Source of the DNA: Gymnogyps californianus
Taxonomy: Eukaryota; Chordata; Aves; Accipitriformes; Cathartidae
Assembly (NCBI RefSeq): GCF_018139145.2
Contig: NC_059471.1
Coordinates: 68,272,020-68,336,019 of the forward strand
DNA: 64,000 nucleotides
Reading direction: 5' to 3'
The notes beneath the pieces are model-generated. The model searched no databases. It worked only from the letters and a program-made list of their open reading frames with translations, and was not told the DNA's origin. The first letter of the stretch is position 1. Each line of letters opens with the position of its first letter. Positions 35,101-48,287 of the stretch are shown here, piece after piece. The position numbers and the translations under genes are program-made.

Positions 35101-37302
35101 ATGGCTGTTTTTTTTCTCAAAACAAAAGAAAAGCAAGTGGTAGCTCCATTTGTGCCAATTCTGGAGTGTTTATCCTGGTCTTTATCCTGGGATATTCACT
35201 TTAGCTGTGAGCTGGAATACTTCGTACTGCCCAGGTCTGTGACTTTTGTGCACTATACTCCAGAGTAACTTCCAGTTTTTCCAATTTTATACCTGTGGCG
35301 TACAAGCTTTTATCCACATCCATCTGTCGGCTGGCAGACCCAGGCTGCCAGCACCATGCTTTACTGTCTGAAGAGGCCTCTGAAGAGGTCTTTGTAAAAA
35401 TATTTATATAATGCTGCAAGTTGCTTTGTATTGCTAGACAATTTTAAAGGACTGGAGCTACTACATTAGAAGGACATCTTTAACAATCACTGTGCAGTTT
35501 AAAGACATACTCTATCCCAGCTGAAACCAGGACAAGCACAAACCTCTCAAAGACAAAACAGAGTAACAGTCTCAGTGTATATTCTCATACCTTTTTTAGC
35601 TCCCAGTAGTCACCAGTTGTATTAAGAGACAGGAACCAAGAAACGTGAGCTTCTTTTGAGGCTTTCTACCTCTCCTATTCCCATCCTCAGGGCAATAAAT
35701 AATTAATTCCAGTTTGTAATAATGTTGTTTAGCTTTCTTTCATCCATGATTGTCAGTGGACATGTAGCAAAATGTAATTACCTATACGTTAAACCCAGAT
35801 AGCTATGAATGGGTCCTGTCTTCCACCAGAATCAAAGCATGCCTTTGAACTTGACCAGCACCACATAGTTCAAGGTTCATCAGTGTTGTATTCTGGGAAG
35901 TGCCACTTCTCCTGTACAGTTCTCTCTTCATCTTTCTGGACAGTTACAGAACCAGTGGCCAGGTTGTGTGAAAAGTGAACTATTTTTAGTGTTATAGTAA
36001 GAAGAAACTTGTATAGGAAGAATTCCAAAGTCCCTCCTTGGTTCCTACTTGAATTCCATCAGTGTGATAAGCAAGGCACTTGGGGTTGTGTCTTTCAAAT
36101 TCTGGGCACTTTTATTATTCTGTTTGTCTGCCTAATCTGTTTACAATATTTTAATTGTCTGTGGCATCAAACCATGCTCTTACTTGTTTCTGTTTTGCAG
36201 TCGTCAGGGACATTATGCCGATACCTTTTAGCATAGATGAGCCCTTATGTAGTCCTTTGCATTAAAAATGTGGGTAAATCCAGTCCATCAATGGCCAGAT
36301 ACTAGATTCTGCAGACAGAATCTCCATCATGCACTTAGCAAAAGTTTAGTACTATATTATTGTAGAAAACATTATTTCTCTTGGTATCTGTCTGTAAAAA
36401 ATGGTCATCTGATCACTGCAACTTTTACTTCATCAAATACATGGGGATCAATTAATTCCTTCTCTATCATACAGTATTTGGACATTGCTGCAAACATGAT
36501 GATGAGCTTTACTAAGGACCACACAGCATTCAACCAAAGACAACAAAAATTTACTTTAGACTTAAAGTGACGTGTAGCAGATGCCTTGATTTATATCACA
36601 CTCTCTGCTGGCTTATTTACAAGATTAATTATTCGTCCTGGGTACAGCCAATGCCTTTACCCATAATATTTCTGCATATCCAACTGCAAAAGGCATCAAT
36701 AAACATACTTAATAAATCAGGTTCATTAAGGAATCACGCATGTCAGACGTTCTGTGGATTTGCTAATTAGCAGTGCTGCACACTCCAGATAGGAACCTCC
36801 AGAACCTGTTACAAGCAGCCTGGTGTTCAGGAAGATTAATCACTGGGCTACAAAGCTCAGATGCTGTATGAGAATGTTGAGTGGAGAAATTAAATCCCTC
36901 CAGGCAAACCGTAACTTGCATACCCTGTTTCCACAGTCGTCACTCACCTGTTTGTTTATTTAAGATAGCAAATTACCACTCATGCCTCATCGTAACTTGC
37001 TTACTGAGAGACGAAAGAGCCCCATCCGGCTCTACCCACAGGCAGATCAGGGGAGTGTGGGCACTGAGTTTGGGTGCTAACAAAGTGTGTTCATGAGAGA
37101 GCATTTATTTGCTTTTTTCCCCACTCTGAAGGGATTAAAAACTGTGTGACATAAAGCATCTACTAGGTTTGTGAATATTGTAAGAATCCTATGCTTCCCA
37201 TGGCAATTTTTCTCTCGTTTCTGTATTGCTTTCCACGGATGTGTGGAGGAAAAAGGTGCACAAAAGGCAGTCATGTACATTTAGCTAAAATAGCATGAAA
37301 GC

Positions 37303-37986
37303 AGGTTTGCAGAAAAAGACCTGGAGGTCTTGGATGGCAATGAAGTTGACCATTAGCCAGTAATGTGCCCTTGTGCAAAGAAAGCCAACGGCATCTTGGG
37401 CTGCATTAAGAAGAGCATGGCCAGCAGGTTGAGGGAGGTGATCCTTCCCCTCTACTCAGCACTGGTGAGGCCACACCTGGAGTGCTGGGTCCAGTATGAA
37501 AGAGGCGTGAACATACTGGACTGAGCCCAGGAAAGAGTCACAAAGATGATTAAGGGACCGGAGCATCATTTCTATGAGGAGAGGATGAGAGAGCTGGGAC
37601 TGTTCAGCCTGGAGAAGACAAGACTCAGGGGATCTTATCCATGTGCATAAATACCTGATTTGGTGGTGGGAAGAGTGGAGTCAAGAGGACAGAGCCAGGC
37701 TCATCTTTGTGCTGCCTGTTGACAGGACAAGAGGCAATGGGCACAAAGTGAAATGCAGGAAATCCCATTTGAACTTAAGAAAATATTTTTTTTGCAGAGA
37801 GGGAGGTCAAACGCTGTCACAGGTTGCCCAGAGAGGTTGTGGAGTCTCCATGCTTGGAGACATCCGAAGCCCAGCTGGACATGGTCCTGGGCAACTTGCT
37901 CCAGCTGACCCTGCTTGAGCTGGGGCTTGGACTATAGACGATCTCCAGAGGTGTCTTCCAGCCTCAGCCACTCTGTGATCCTGAGC
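37303..37986 (+). mobile_element. CR1 LINE, 5'-truncated, about 0.7 kb
   Basis: The fragment starts in the distal reverse-transcriptase/C-terminal part of ORF2 (AGAAAAAGACCTGGAGGTC, then GCCAACGGCATC...GGGCTGCATTA and GTGAGGCCACACCTGGAGTG). It runs through the TATGAGGAGAGGATGAGAG, ACAAGAGGCAATGGGCACAA and CACAGGTTGCCCAGAGAGG blocks. It ends at the CTCCAGAGG...CCACTCTGTGATCCTGAG tail. The orientation is plus. It is a typical 5'-truncated CR1 with the 3' end of the ATTCTGTGATTCTG type. Frame disruptions leave no coding ability; short ORFs such as 37643-37918 are fragments of it. Confidence 0.95.
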
Positions 37987-40900
37987 TTCGCACAATGCAG
38001 CAGCTGGCTCCTCCTGGCTAGCATGGCAGTCCTTTTAATATACACCTCCTTGCAGATTGTTGTTACGTGCTCTTTGGGAGGCAGAGTAGAGGGAAAAGGA
38101 CCTCACTAGAGGAAGGAGGCTTTTCTGGTTTTCTGATAAAAGTTACAGATTCAGGGTGTGAGAAAGCCTCTCTTGTTGTGACTGTCAGCTTGTGTTATGC
38201 AGCAGAAAATAAGTGTATTTTATAATTTCGTTGGGCAACTGTATAACTGTTCTTTTGCCCTTTCCAGAAAGAAATACATCAGTGACTAATGACTTAGGTC
38301 ACATTATATGGCAAAATTAAACACAATAGTAGTAGCAGGAGTGATTTTTCTTCTCTTCTTCTAACGTTTATGACAAATGTTTCTGTGTCTAACTGTAAAT
38401 AATTAATGACTAATGCACTAAATTAACGGTAGTAATTTAAGATGGATTATAGCAACATCAATCAAGCAGCAGATACGCTTGTAAAAAAAATTACAATGGG
38501 TTCATTCCTCCTCTATATTTTAAGGTTTTACATAGGATTGTATCTCCTGTAATGTCCTTAGGATTTCCTTTAACAGCCTCATATCCTTAAGCTCCTATAT
38601 AAGCAAGAGTTATTGTGGAAAAAGGCAGGTCATCTGGACTCTGTCTGGCATAATGCAATTTTCTTTTTCTTCTAAGGTCAGCCGAGTTCATTGCACAAAG
38701 CCAGCCCAGCTATTAGCCATTGGGAAGATTATTCTGTGACTCTCATTCTTTCAGGAAAGCATGAAACCAGATGTCAGTTTCTGGAAATGTAATGGGTTAA
38801 AATTTAGTAACAGTCTTTTCTCCTTCTCACTTTTTATAAAATAATAGAGTTTATAAGCAAAGAAAACATCTGCATTCTCAGAGAGGGCAGCAGCAGAGTC
38901 ATATTTATCATGTCAGTTTTCTCTAAGATGTGTGGCTTCCAATAAATTTCATGTGCTGTCAGTGTGGAGGATAATGTGTCCCTGAAAGAACAGGTAGCGT
39001 AGAGCTGAAGAGCTTCTCCTCCAAGAAGCATAAAAAACACGCTGAGTTCAAAATAATGTAAAATTGTGTTTGTGAATGTACAAGTTCTCTTGAGGAAATT
39101 ATTAGGCAGAAAAGGAAAAATGCCTTTAGTATTATTTTTTAGGTTATAAAATTTATAGAAATACAGAATTCCCTAGGCATAGAAGGTTAAGCCTGGTGGC
39201 TTCAGCAAACTCAGCTTTAGAAGTAACTCTGAACAGACATTAAAGAGAGAGCTAGCAAAGATGACTACCCCCAATTTCCCTTCAAGACTTTAGATACATT
39301 TTTTAACACTGAATAATATTGCCTGGAAGTGGAAGATATGTACTCCCTTTACACCAAAAGGGAGTATGTAAAAAAATCAGCATTTTCATGTTCTTTTTAG
39401 AGTGAAAACAAAACAAACTACTTCCCAAACCAACCCAAAGCATCCCTTTTTGCAGAGGTGGGATTAGATTAAACCTTATGAGATGGCAGTGGACAAGAAA
39501 AGACTCTACATTTGATCAGGAACCTCCCCAGCTCATGTTAAAAAGTAGGGAGAACTGACAAGACTTAGTCACCTCCTAATTCCTGCCTGCCTCTAATTAA
39601 GATGTTGACTCATGCTCTTGCCTATAAACATGCCTTACCTTGCAACCACATCTTACTTCTTTTTTGTAGTCCTGTTGGTTTGTGTCAGACCTCTGTGCCT
39701 GTGCTTATATCACAAATAATTTGAACCGGTGACTAATTCTTTATTCATATCTTTGAAGGCCATAGGTTAGTGCTTATTAAACTGTGTGAGACATTGTCAG
39801 TCTGTGAGCAACATGACCAAAGCAATAATAGTAAAAAGTTTTACACGTTTCCATACATGGAAACTTACATGCAAGTAAGCTAGCAAATGTAGGCAACATA
39901 GGAACTTTCAAAATTAAATCTAATTTCCCTTTGGTTGTAAATAAAAACTACAGAGACAGCACAGCATAAGCTGGCCTGTGCAATTCTCATGAAGATCAGT
40001 TGTCCTTCTAATTAAAAGAGATTGAGAAGCACTGTGCTAGGTGACACTTTGGCAAACAGAATGAGTAAATCAGTTCTCTCAATGTAATTTATATTCTCAG
40101 TTAATGTGATTGCCTGTGAATTGCCTATAGTGTGCTTTTAAGACATGTCGTTTCCATAGGCTCTTGCTGTAAAAAGATGCCCAGCCATTAAAGCCATGTG
40201 TGGAAGCTGAAGCAGTGGGAACATGCCGAGTGGCAGGATGAGAAGACTGGAGCTTTGAGACATTTGAGGATTATAGCTTCAGAGGAAGATTTGCTGTATT
40301 TTGATTATTATGCAAAGTTTATTAAAATGGGAAATAAAGCAGTAGCCTCCTGTGCTGTGAGTGAACAGTGCCTATGGAGAGGTCTGAGGAGCTTGGGTTT
40401 TCAGCATGCAGTGGTTTGGTGCAGGTATTTTTGTGTTCAGTATGAATGAGCTTGCCCTGAAGCATCAGTTCCCAGGCCAACAGGTCATTATAAACCCTCC
40501 AAAACACTTGTGGCTCACTGATGGAGAACTGACAAGTTGCTACATTATACCTTAATCTTTGGACTACCAATTGTCCTCTGACCACGGTTTAGCTACCACT
40601 ACTCATCACTTTCAGTTGGAGGCTTGAGAAAATTTTATGTTAAATGGATGTTTTGGATGTTTCCACACACCCAAGGGCTAAAGGAGATGTGATATCAACA
40701 GGTGTAGATATTTGCTCTGTAATTTGCAAACTTAGAGTATATGGACTGTGTTTATGGGCTTGTAACTACCTGATGGTAGTCATGAAACTGGTTGAATTAC
40801 TGAGGTGCTCGGTGCATTTAGACAGGGTGGGAATGTGCTCTTCCTTTTATATATTTCTTATTTTAAGAAAACAGGTATTTATTTCATTGAGAATAACTTC

Positions 40901-43210
40901 AGAAGTTTTTGATTCCTAGCAAAAAGCACAAGAATTAGTACGTTAATAAAAGAGTTTCTTATAGGAAGCTTAGCAATCAAAAAATAACATTCCAGATACA
41001 GAACACTTGTTCACATCATCAGTCACGTAATTCCCTTGCAAAAGTCTGAACTGGAGTGGATATAAATAATGAGTTGCTGCAGACACCTTGATGAACAATC
41101 AATAGCAATTTTTTACAGGAAGCAAAATCTTAAGAGCACAAAAAAATCACCGCATTCAATTCCGCTGTTCTTACCGTCATTATCATCACAAGCCCTGTTT
41201 CAGCTGAAGAAGTGGAAAGCAAAATGAAGAATAAACAGAAGACAAGAAAATAAAGAACACTCCAGAAATCATCCTTAAGGAATGAGAAAGGAGAAATGGA
41301 GGAAAACAGACAGCTCTGTTATTATTTAGGATAATAGGTTCTGGGAATTCCACTTTAACTATGAACCAGAACTGGATAAGGACTAGGCGTTGCAGTTCTC
41401 AGGGATGTCAGAAAAGCAGAAGGAAAATTAAGGCAAGTTTCAAAGTCAGGCATATATGTGTGTCATATAATTTACGTGTACGTAGACCAAAGACGTCTGT
41501 GAAAACTGGCTCCAATGCACACGAAGCCAAATCAGGTAAACAACTGGTTGTATACACAAACCATATAACGTGTGTGTACACATGCACATATATGTGTTCA
41601 CATACTTACATAAACACAAGGATTTACTTGCTTAGTCTGGACCCATGTAACCTCAAATTAGGTATAAAATAATGTATGAGGGAAAACATGCGGCTCCACC
41701 TGAAATCAGCCCAATGTATGCTTACTAAGGTATACCTGGAAACAGGCAATGACTGATGCAAAAAATGTAGACACCAAAGACTGTGAGAAGCATCTTGCTG
41801 CTACTGCAAATGTGACTATATTGTGAAAATGATCAGCTGATTTGCAAGCTTTAAATGGACATCGTGTGCAAAACATCCTCCCTAGTATTACAAAAATGAG
41901 AACAGTATTAAGTTAGGGTAGTATTAGGATAGAAGAAGAAAGTATTATGGATGGCTCAGATAAGACTTGGGAAGATGGCTTAGCTGCGGTCTCTCTGCCT
42001 CTGTTATCAGCTGTTAAACAGTCAAATAGTACCTCTTCTGTTTTACTTGCCTATTTAGATCATCCTTAGCTTTTTGTTACTGTGGATTTGTACAACAGGG
42101 GCTGCTGTTAGCTGTGCTGGCATCCAGTGCTCCGTGCCTGGTGACAGCAGAGAGATTGCCCTGCGGCACTGCCCGGCTCTCCCCTCCCTGGTGCTGCACC
42201 TTGCACAGCTCTGCGCTGTCCCAGGCAGCTGAATCCCCAGCCCACGCGGTGGTCTCTAATTAATCCTGAACTTCATCTACCATGTGATTCCTTATTGTGT
42301 CGCTTCTTAACTTCAGCTGTCATGTACAGCAGACCATTCCCTGTGCCAAAGTTTTTAAAGTCCAGTGAGAGCCCAAAATGTGAAAGCAGAAAACACCCAG
42401 CTAAAGGAAAAAATGTTTCTGCTTTTTGCCATTCGGGCCACAGCCCATCTGCTGACAGAGACTTGCGGCCTCGTCTCACAAGACAGTGCCTTCACCATCT
42501 GAGAGCAACAGATTTTGTTCCTCACGTTCACTGGAGTCACACCGTAATACGAAACTCTGCAATGTGCGTATATTATACAAGCAAGGGACAACAGCTATAA
42601 TCACAGACACGAATCCAGAATTTAAGTACAGAAAAAGGTCTCATAGAATCATAGGGCTTCTGTTCAAGACCATTAACTCTAATGAAAATGCACATTTTTC
42701 ATTAGGCTCTAATAGCCTGCTGCAAAGTAGGGCAACTGCTGTGCAGTGTTTGTAGAAACAAATTGCTAATCAGTCAATAAGGACCTTTACTGTGCACTCT
42801 GCTACAGCCAGCTTTTAAGCATTTTCAGCTACACTGAATTATTTTAACTCATTGCATTGTTACTTAGTGAAAAAGAAAATATGTTTTATTTATAGAGTAT
42901 TCAACACGGCAATGCAGAGTGAATTTTGCATCTTGAGTCCATTTTGTTAACATTTATACAGGAGATTTATTATCACTTGGATTTGCCTCATGACTTTTTT
43001 TTTCCTAGGGTTCGGAAAGTTTTTATTTTATACGAAAGCTGGTAATGAATTGAATCAATCATTCTTTTAGAAATAGATTTTATAATTCCATTACAAATGC
43101 CCCATGCACCCTAAATCTTAATGACAGGAGCTGTTGTTACTGGAGCACAAAAGCCTGCTGGTAAGTGTTGAGTGAATTATTCACACAGAAGAAAATTGCA
43201 GGACTAGGAT

Positions 43211-43250
43211 CATACATATATGTGTGTGCATATATACATAACTATATATG
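43211..43250. repeat. TA/TG low-complexity tract
   Basis: Imperfect alternating TA, TG and CA steps over about 40 bases. Confidence 0.75.
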
Positions 43251-44066
43251 AAACCACATAATTGATTTTTTTTTTACTGGTAAGAAATAAACTTTAAACT
43301 TTTGCTTTCTATATCTGATCAGATTCACTCATGTTAATAGTACTAGACACAGAAAACAGAACTGAATTTTACTTTTCCAAACTAGAACATGCAACAGTTG
43401 CCACATTTCTTTTAGCAAGAAAACAGAACAACTATAGCAGTCCTTACTGGTATGAATCGATGAAGCCCCACCATTTTATGACAAGTGAGAATATGATATA
43501 ATATAAACCTGTGTTTTGTTTATGAATGGAGTACGAAGAAATTCCTTATTTCTATACCTAGTGATAATATTAATGTCAGCAGTGCCATTTTGGATTGAAA
43601 TGCAGAGAGTAATATTTTAAAGGAAATTAAGTTTTTGACTGGGGACAAGAAGTACTGAATTTGAGGGAAAGCCAGACAGTTAAATATCGGTAGCTTGGAA
43701 AATAATGCTGGGACCTGGAGAAATATCATAATTGTCTACAAATATTTGAGTGTTATCAGGATGAAGGATTAGTTTTAATGTTTGACCTTCAGATAAGCTT
43801 ATGTGAGCGACAAATTGCTAGTAGGAAATAGGGTAAATCACTAAATATGAAAAATACCCCTGTAAGATGAATGCAAGAAATCTTAGACATCTTTATTTTC
43901 AAGGAATGCTCCCAGCTAGATCTCTCAGATATGTTTGATACTAAGGAAGAAGAATAGCCTCATGAATATTTGGGAGACAAATATTTGTTTATGAAATAAT
44001 TTCACCATTATGACTGCATAGCAACCTAAATTTTACCAGGATAAGCTTGAGAAATATTTGATTCTA

Positions 44067-44087
44067 TTTTGATTTGATTTGATTTGA
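44067..44087. repeat. (GATTT)n microsatellite
   Basis: Three uninterrupted GATTT units (44071-44085), with partial units on each side. Confidence 0.75.
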
Positions 44088-44697
44088 ATCTGACACATTA
44101 TGATGGTGGTGTATGTTGACGTTGTGTGTCGGATTAGACTATTTATTACAAAGATACGTTATACATAGTTCTCTATAAAAGAGGGTATAAACCTTTGTGT
44201 AAAACAAATGGAAACCAGATTACAAAAGCTAAATGTAAAATGCTTTTATGCATTTTTTCCTCGTGAGTTGTGTGTATTCTGAAGTAATTCGGAAGCTTTG
44301 TATTACAGCATGATAAATGGCATTATTATATTGGCTGGATGGATACTATCAAATCAATGTATCTAATATCTTCTGCTCAATCTGGCAGAGCTACGGGATG
44401 CGTGTAAACTCCATTTCAGCAAAGGTGGCTCATATGATAGGCTTTTGGAAAAGCATTTGACTTTTGAACACTGACAATGAAGTTAATCCTAGTATTCTGA
44501 GAAGCACACATGCTGAGAGGAATTGTGAAATATCTCCTTGTTTTGAAGTGAATGGTATAAGCAGGCTACTTAATGCTTCAGGGGTTTAAGACTACGGGGT
44601 AACAAGATAAGATGAAGTGAAAGCCTGGTAGTTGGCACCTCATTATATTAAGGAGTCTGGAAAAGAATTACTAACACATGGCCTTTATAAACTAACC

Positions 44698-44722
44698 CCT
44701 TTTCCTTTCCTTTCCTTCATCC
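44698..44722. repeat. (TTTCC)n microsatellite
   Basis: About four TTTCC units followed by TTCATCC. This is a short pyrimidine-only stretch. Confidence 0.7.
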
Positions 44723-45334
44723 TCTCATACATATTCAAGAGTGGACCAAGCAAAAGGAAATCAGTCCAAGGAGCAACAAATCAAAGATTACTTCAACTCT
44801 TGCTGTGCCCTATTTAATGCGTTTGAGAACAGTATCTGCTTGAAGCACTCATTGGACACTCTCAGATCTGTATTCCTTTCACTCAGCCACGTGTGTCCAT
44901 GGCAATGGTGCTGCCCATTAGGTCTGTAAAGGAATTTAGTGTGATGAACTGCAGATACCACATGTGAGGGTGGTAGTAGCCATAGTCCATTAAACTAAGT
45001 GCATTTGTTCCAGTATAAATTCCCACTGACTGACTGGTCACAGTTGAACCCTTTTATGTTCTTAAGTATGTTTGCTATACTTTAAACACTCAGTTTTATG
45101 ATAATGTTCTCTTTGTAAGGACTGATTTTTCACTTTTCCATCCTCCAGGGGTTTTACTCTGAGCTGATGATCCTGAGGAGGTTGCACTATGTCTATGTAA
45201 TGAGTAATGTATTGTGTTCAGCAGAATGAATCAGAGAGAGAATAAAATTCGGAGTTCCAGCCTTTGGGATACGAGCTTTTGTGAGTTCAGGTTAACCCTC
45301 ACCTTATTGGAACAGCCTCTCCCTCAACTGGATT

Positions 45335-45606
45335 TGAAAGAGACCCAAGGGACCAGATATAAGGAAGAAATTTTTTATGATGAAGGTGGTGAAACACTGG
45401 AACAGGTTTCCCAGAGAGGTAGTAGATGCCCCATCCCTGGAAACATTCAAGGTCAGGCTGGACGGGGCTCTGAGCAACCTGATCTAGTTGAAGATGTCCC
45501 TGCTCATTGCAGGGGGTTGGACTAGATGACCTTTAAAGGTCCCTTCCAACCCAAACTATTCTATGATTTTATGATGCTATGATTCTATGATTCTATGATT
45601 CTATGA
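45335..45606 (+). mobile_element. CR1 LINE 3' end with octamer tail
   Basis: The 3' untranslated region of CR1 in plus orientation. ATATAAGGAAGAAATTTTTT is followed by GAACAGGTTTCCCAGAGAGG, GATGCCCCATCCCTGGAAAC, GGGGGTTGGACTAGATGACC and CCCTTCCAACCC, then the terminal repeats. The copy is about 270 bp and 5'-truncated. It is close to the usual consensus and so probably one of the younger repeats here. The ORF at 45214-45525 runs through it by chance. Confidence 0.96.
45558..45606 (+). repeat. CR1 3'-terminal ATTCTATG octamer repeats
   Basis: About six ATTCTATG-type units, some with one substitution (ATTTTATG, ATGCTATG), end in CTATGA. CR1 elements end in such short octamer arrays rather than a poly(A) tail. 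The extra units make this end slightly expanded. Confidence 0.92.
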
Positions 45607-46324
45607 CCGGACTGGTATGTCTACATCTTACGTCTCGATATTGCAGAGAGAGACTTGGAGCTCTCATGAGGCTTTTTTTTGCCTGCTGGATGTGTGCAAG
45701 GTCTACTGTTCCACTCAACCGTCTGGGCTGCTCCATCTCACTATTTCTCCCATGAGTCCTTGTCCCCTGCCTAACCACAGTCTTGCTTCTTGGGTAACAG
45801 CCCTTGCTTTAGCTCTGGGGATAACAGAGGGAGATTTAATTTAGAGGTAGCATCACTGCTGAAAGCAACTTTACCCCAACAACAGGTTTCATTAGCTTGG
45901 GCAGTGGGCTGTGCAGGTACATCTAGATTGCTTCTGTTACCATACCCATTTGTTTAGGCTGTCTGAAGTATCTCTACGTATCATCATATTGTTCAAAATA
46001 GGCTTATTCAAAGCAACAGGTGTTGGCGAAGCTTTGTTAGAGCTCTGAATGCATGAAGATGATCTCATGTTCCCAACAATACAGTACAAATGAAGAGCTA
46101 TTGCCAGACCCATGTCTAGACTTCCCCTTGGGAGTGATGCCAACAGTTTGGAAGGTAGGTGAATGGAAAAATTTTGCCCAAGAATATAATTCTGTTTGTT
46201 TATTTGAGACAGACATTAAAAAGTTTTAAGGCTCTCTTAGTTTGTGTCTACCTGATAAACATAAATCCAGCCATAGAAATGCAAGTAAAAGAAAGCGCAA
46301 CACTTCTGTACCTCATTTTTCTCA

Positions 46325-46360
46325 GGTATATCTCACCTAATGGAGTTGCACCAAGGGGTG
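46325..46360 (+). repeat. Short old amniote-type repeat remnant
   Basis: GGTATATCTCACCTAATGG followed by AGTTGCACCAAGGGGTG closely follows the 'ggtataactccattgaagtcaatggagttacaccaggggtg' pattern that I recall from turtle and crocodilian repeats, with the middle portion lost. It is only about 36 bp, so chance cannot be excluded. Confidence 0.35.
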
Positions 46361-48268
46361 CCTGCTTTCCTCAGAGCTAATTGTGTTACTGCTTGGGAGC
46401 TGAGGCAAAACATGTGCCTGCTATAATGACACTGCTGTTATTCGGAAAGCTGTTGTGGTCAGTGCGGCATCCATCACTTTTTCTGGTTGTCTAGGGTGAA
46501 TTATTGGGATGCTCTTCTCTGCTGCTTCTGCTTCCACATGATCTCACACTCACCCTAAGACTCCCAGGGCAGCATTTAGATCATAACAGTACAGAAGTTA
46601 TGCTGGTTTCTCTCACATTGAAAAAGCCTCTGGCTTGCCTCTTTAACTGTTTCCCCTTCACAATGGAAAATAACAGCTTTTCTAAGCTGCTCTCTTCATG
46701 CATACAGAGCCTCTCTGGAGCTCTGTGCCACAGAGACCCAAATCTCCAACTATTCTCTTCCCCTCAGGTGTCTTCTCTTCTGTGGGACAGGCAATGCAGA
46801 CAACAGACTCATGCCCTTTGAAGAGCCCTATATACTTCTAAAACAGTCTTCAGCCTATTTAATTGCAAAAACTATACATGACAGGTCGTAGAGAAACTGT
46901 CAGCTTCTGCTGATGGGTCCTGTACTATGGTAAAATACTGTCCCTGTCGGGTTTGACATGCCTAACAGAAACCAGAGCCCCTCAGCATCACGAGGCCCAA
47001 ACCACACCTGCAAATTTCCAGGAAAATACTTGCAAGTGGGCAGAGTTCCAGATATCTAGAAGGATATATGCCCCAGCAGATGTGTGAGTTTTTATATACT
47101 TCTGTGTGAAATACACAGATAAACTGTTAAACCAATTAGTGAAAGCACAGTAGAATGTATTAGACTCTTTTTTTTTTTTGGGGGTAGAAAACAGATTTTG
47201 CATTGGTAATTTTGAATTCCAGCTGCCGGGCAGCTGTATCCACTATTTTGGACAGCAATATGCCAGTGCTTTGCTGCTCACCACACTGCCTGACTAGTTG
47301 GAAAGCTACAGGGTAGTTCTGGTATGGAGTGAAACTCATGGCTATGATGGTCAAGGAACCATGGCTGGCAGGGGGACAAGCCAAATGAGTGCAATGTTCA
47401 TTTATCCTTTAGTTTGCTGAGAAGGGTTTTGCTAAGACCTAAGAGACTAAGAGTTACTGGAGATACTTGGCACTTTCAGTTCAGTAGGAAGAAGTGATTC
47501 AAAGAAGATGGAAGGCCTGGCACATCACCAGCTGGCTCTCCAAAAGCTTTGGGCAGCTGTAAAGTGGCTACAGGTTCTTACAGATACCAAATTCGCCAGC
47601 CTTTAAAGGACATATTGTTTAAGGACGTGCTGTTTGGGTTAAAGCCAATGAGCACATCCTTTTTCTCACCACAACTGAGTGGTGGCTATGCACTGAAGTA
47701 CATCCCAGGGTACGGGGTCCTCAGCCATCTGGAATGGGACTCAGACAAGAGTATGCCATGGCACCTGCCTATCCTGAGCAATTTGCTTTTCTCTCTGTGG
47801 AAACTGCATGGTGGAGAGGAAGAAGGCTGTGTGCCTAAGTCTTGCTCTTATAGATATGCAGGAGTCGATAAGGGCACAAGCAGCAGAGCACAGATGCTTG
47901 GAAGCATTCCCAAACCCATCGGGTGAGACAGCCAACGGGACCAGAAGCTTAAATAATAAGAATAATATGCTTTAATGACTTATTAAACTATTAGTTATAG
48001 ATAGTAAAACATAAAAGAAAAGGACAAATGCAAGATACAACCTTTTATGCTGAATACTATTTACAGGGGGAAAAAAATGAGTAAGAGAAATGAACATAGT
48101 GGAATAATGCTATCCAGATGCTGTGTCCCTAGGCACAGCAGTGAGCTCAGTGCTGGATTTTTATTGAAAAAACACATGCATACTTTCATCCCAAGGGAAC
48201 CTCTAAACCAATGAAAATACAGACTGTTGCTTCTCTCCTCTCCTCTCCCAATTTCTAGTGCTTTGAGC

Positions 48269-48287
48269 AATAAAGACTGCTAATAAA
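48269..48287 (+). terminator. Two tandem poly(A) signals
   Basis: AATAAA hexamers occur at 48269-48274 and 48282-48287, 13 bases apart. A GTGCTGTTCCTTTGG stretch follows that could serve as the downstream U/GU-rich element. The arrangement fits the 3' end of a plus-strand transcript or an old LTR. No LTR boundaries or upstream gene are recognised. Confidence 0.3.

Larger units (their letters stand above)
31111..37302. other. Unique sequence, no gene recognised
   Basis: The interval contains two T tracts near 32.1 kb and the longest ORF of the window (140 codons, 34664-35086), which sits in a moderately GC-rich patch. That ORF shows no domain or signal peptide and is overlapped by a 78-codon frame in another register, so it is not called a gene. 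No dispersed repeat was recognised. Confidence 0.5.
37987..45334. other. Unique AT-rich sequence, no gene recognised
   Basis: The interval holds TG/TA-rich tracts at about 41540-41600 and 43211-43250, a (GATTT)3 microsatellite and a TTTCC repeat. A GC-rich stop-free stretch lies at 42099-42263. Frames up to 103 codons have no domain. A 20-base match to the CR1 tail at 42642 has no further CR1 sequence around it. Confidence 0.5.

Noticed and set aside
37643..37995. ORFs on both strands
   Set aside because: They lie inside the 5'-truncated CR1 and are chance frames of its 3' region.
42641..42660. Match to the CR1 tail (CATAGAATCATAGGG)
   Set aside because: Neither flank continues as CR1, so the short match is probably chance or too little to call.
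45214..45525. 103-codon ORF
   Set aside because: It runs into the CR1 3' untranslated region, so most of the frame is repeat sequence.
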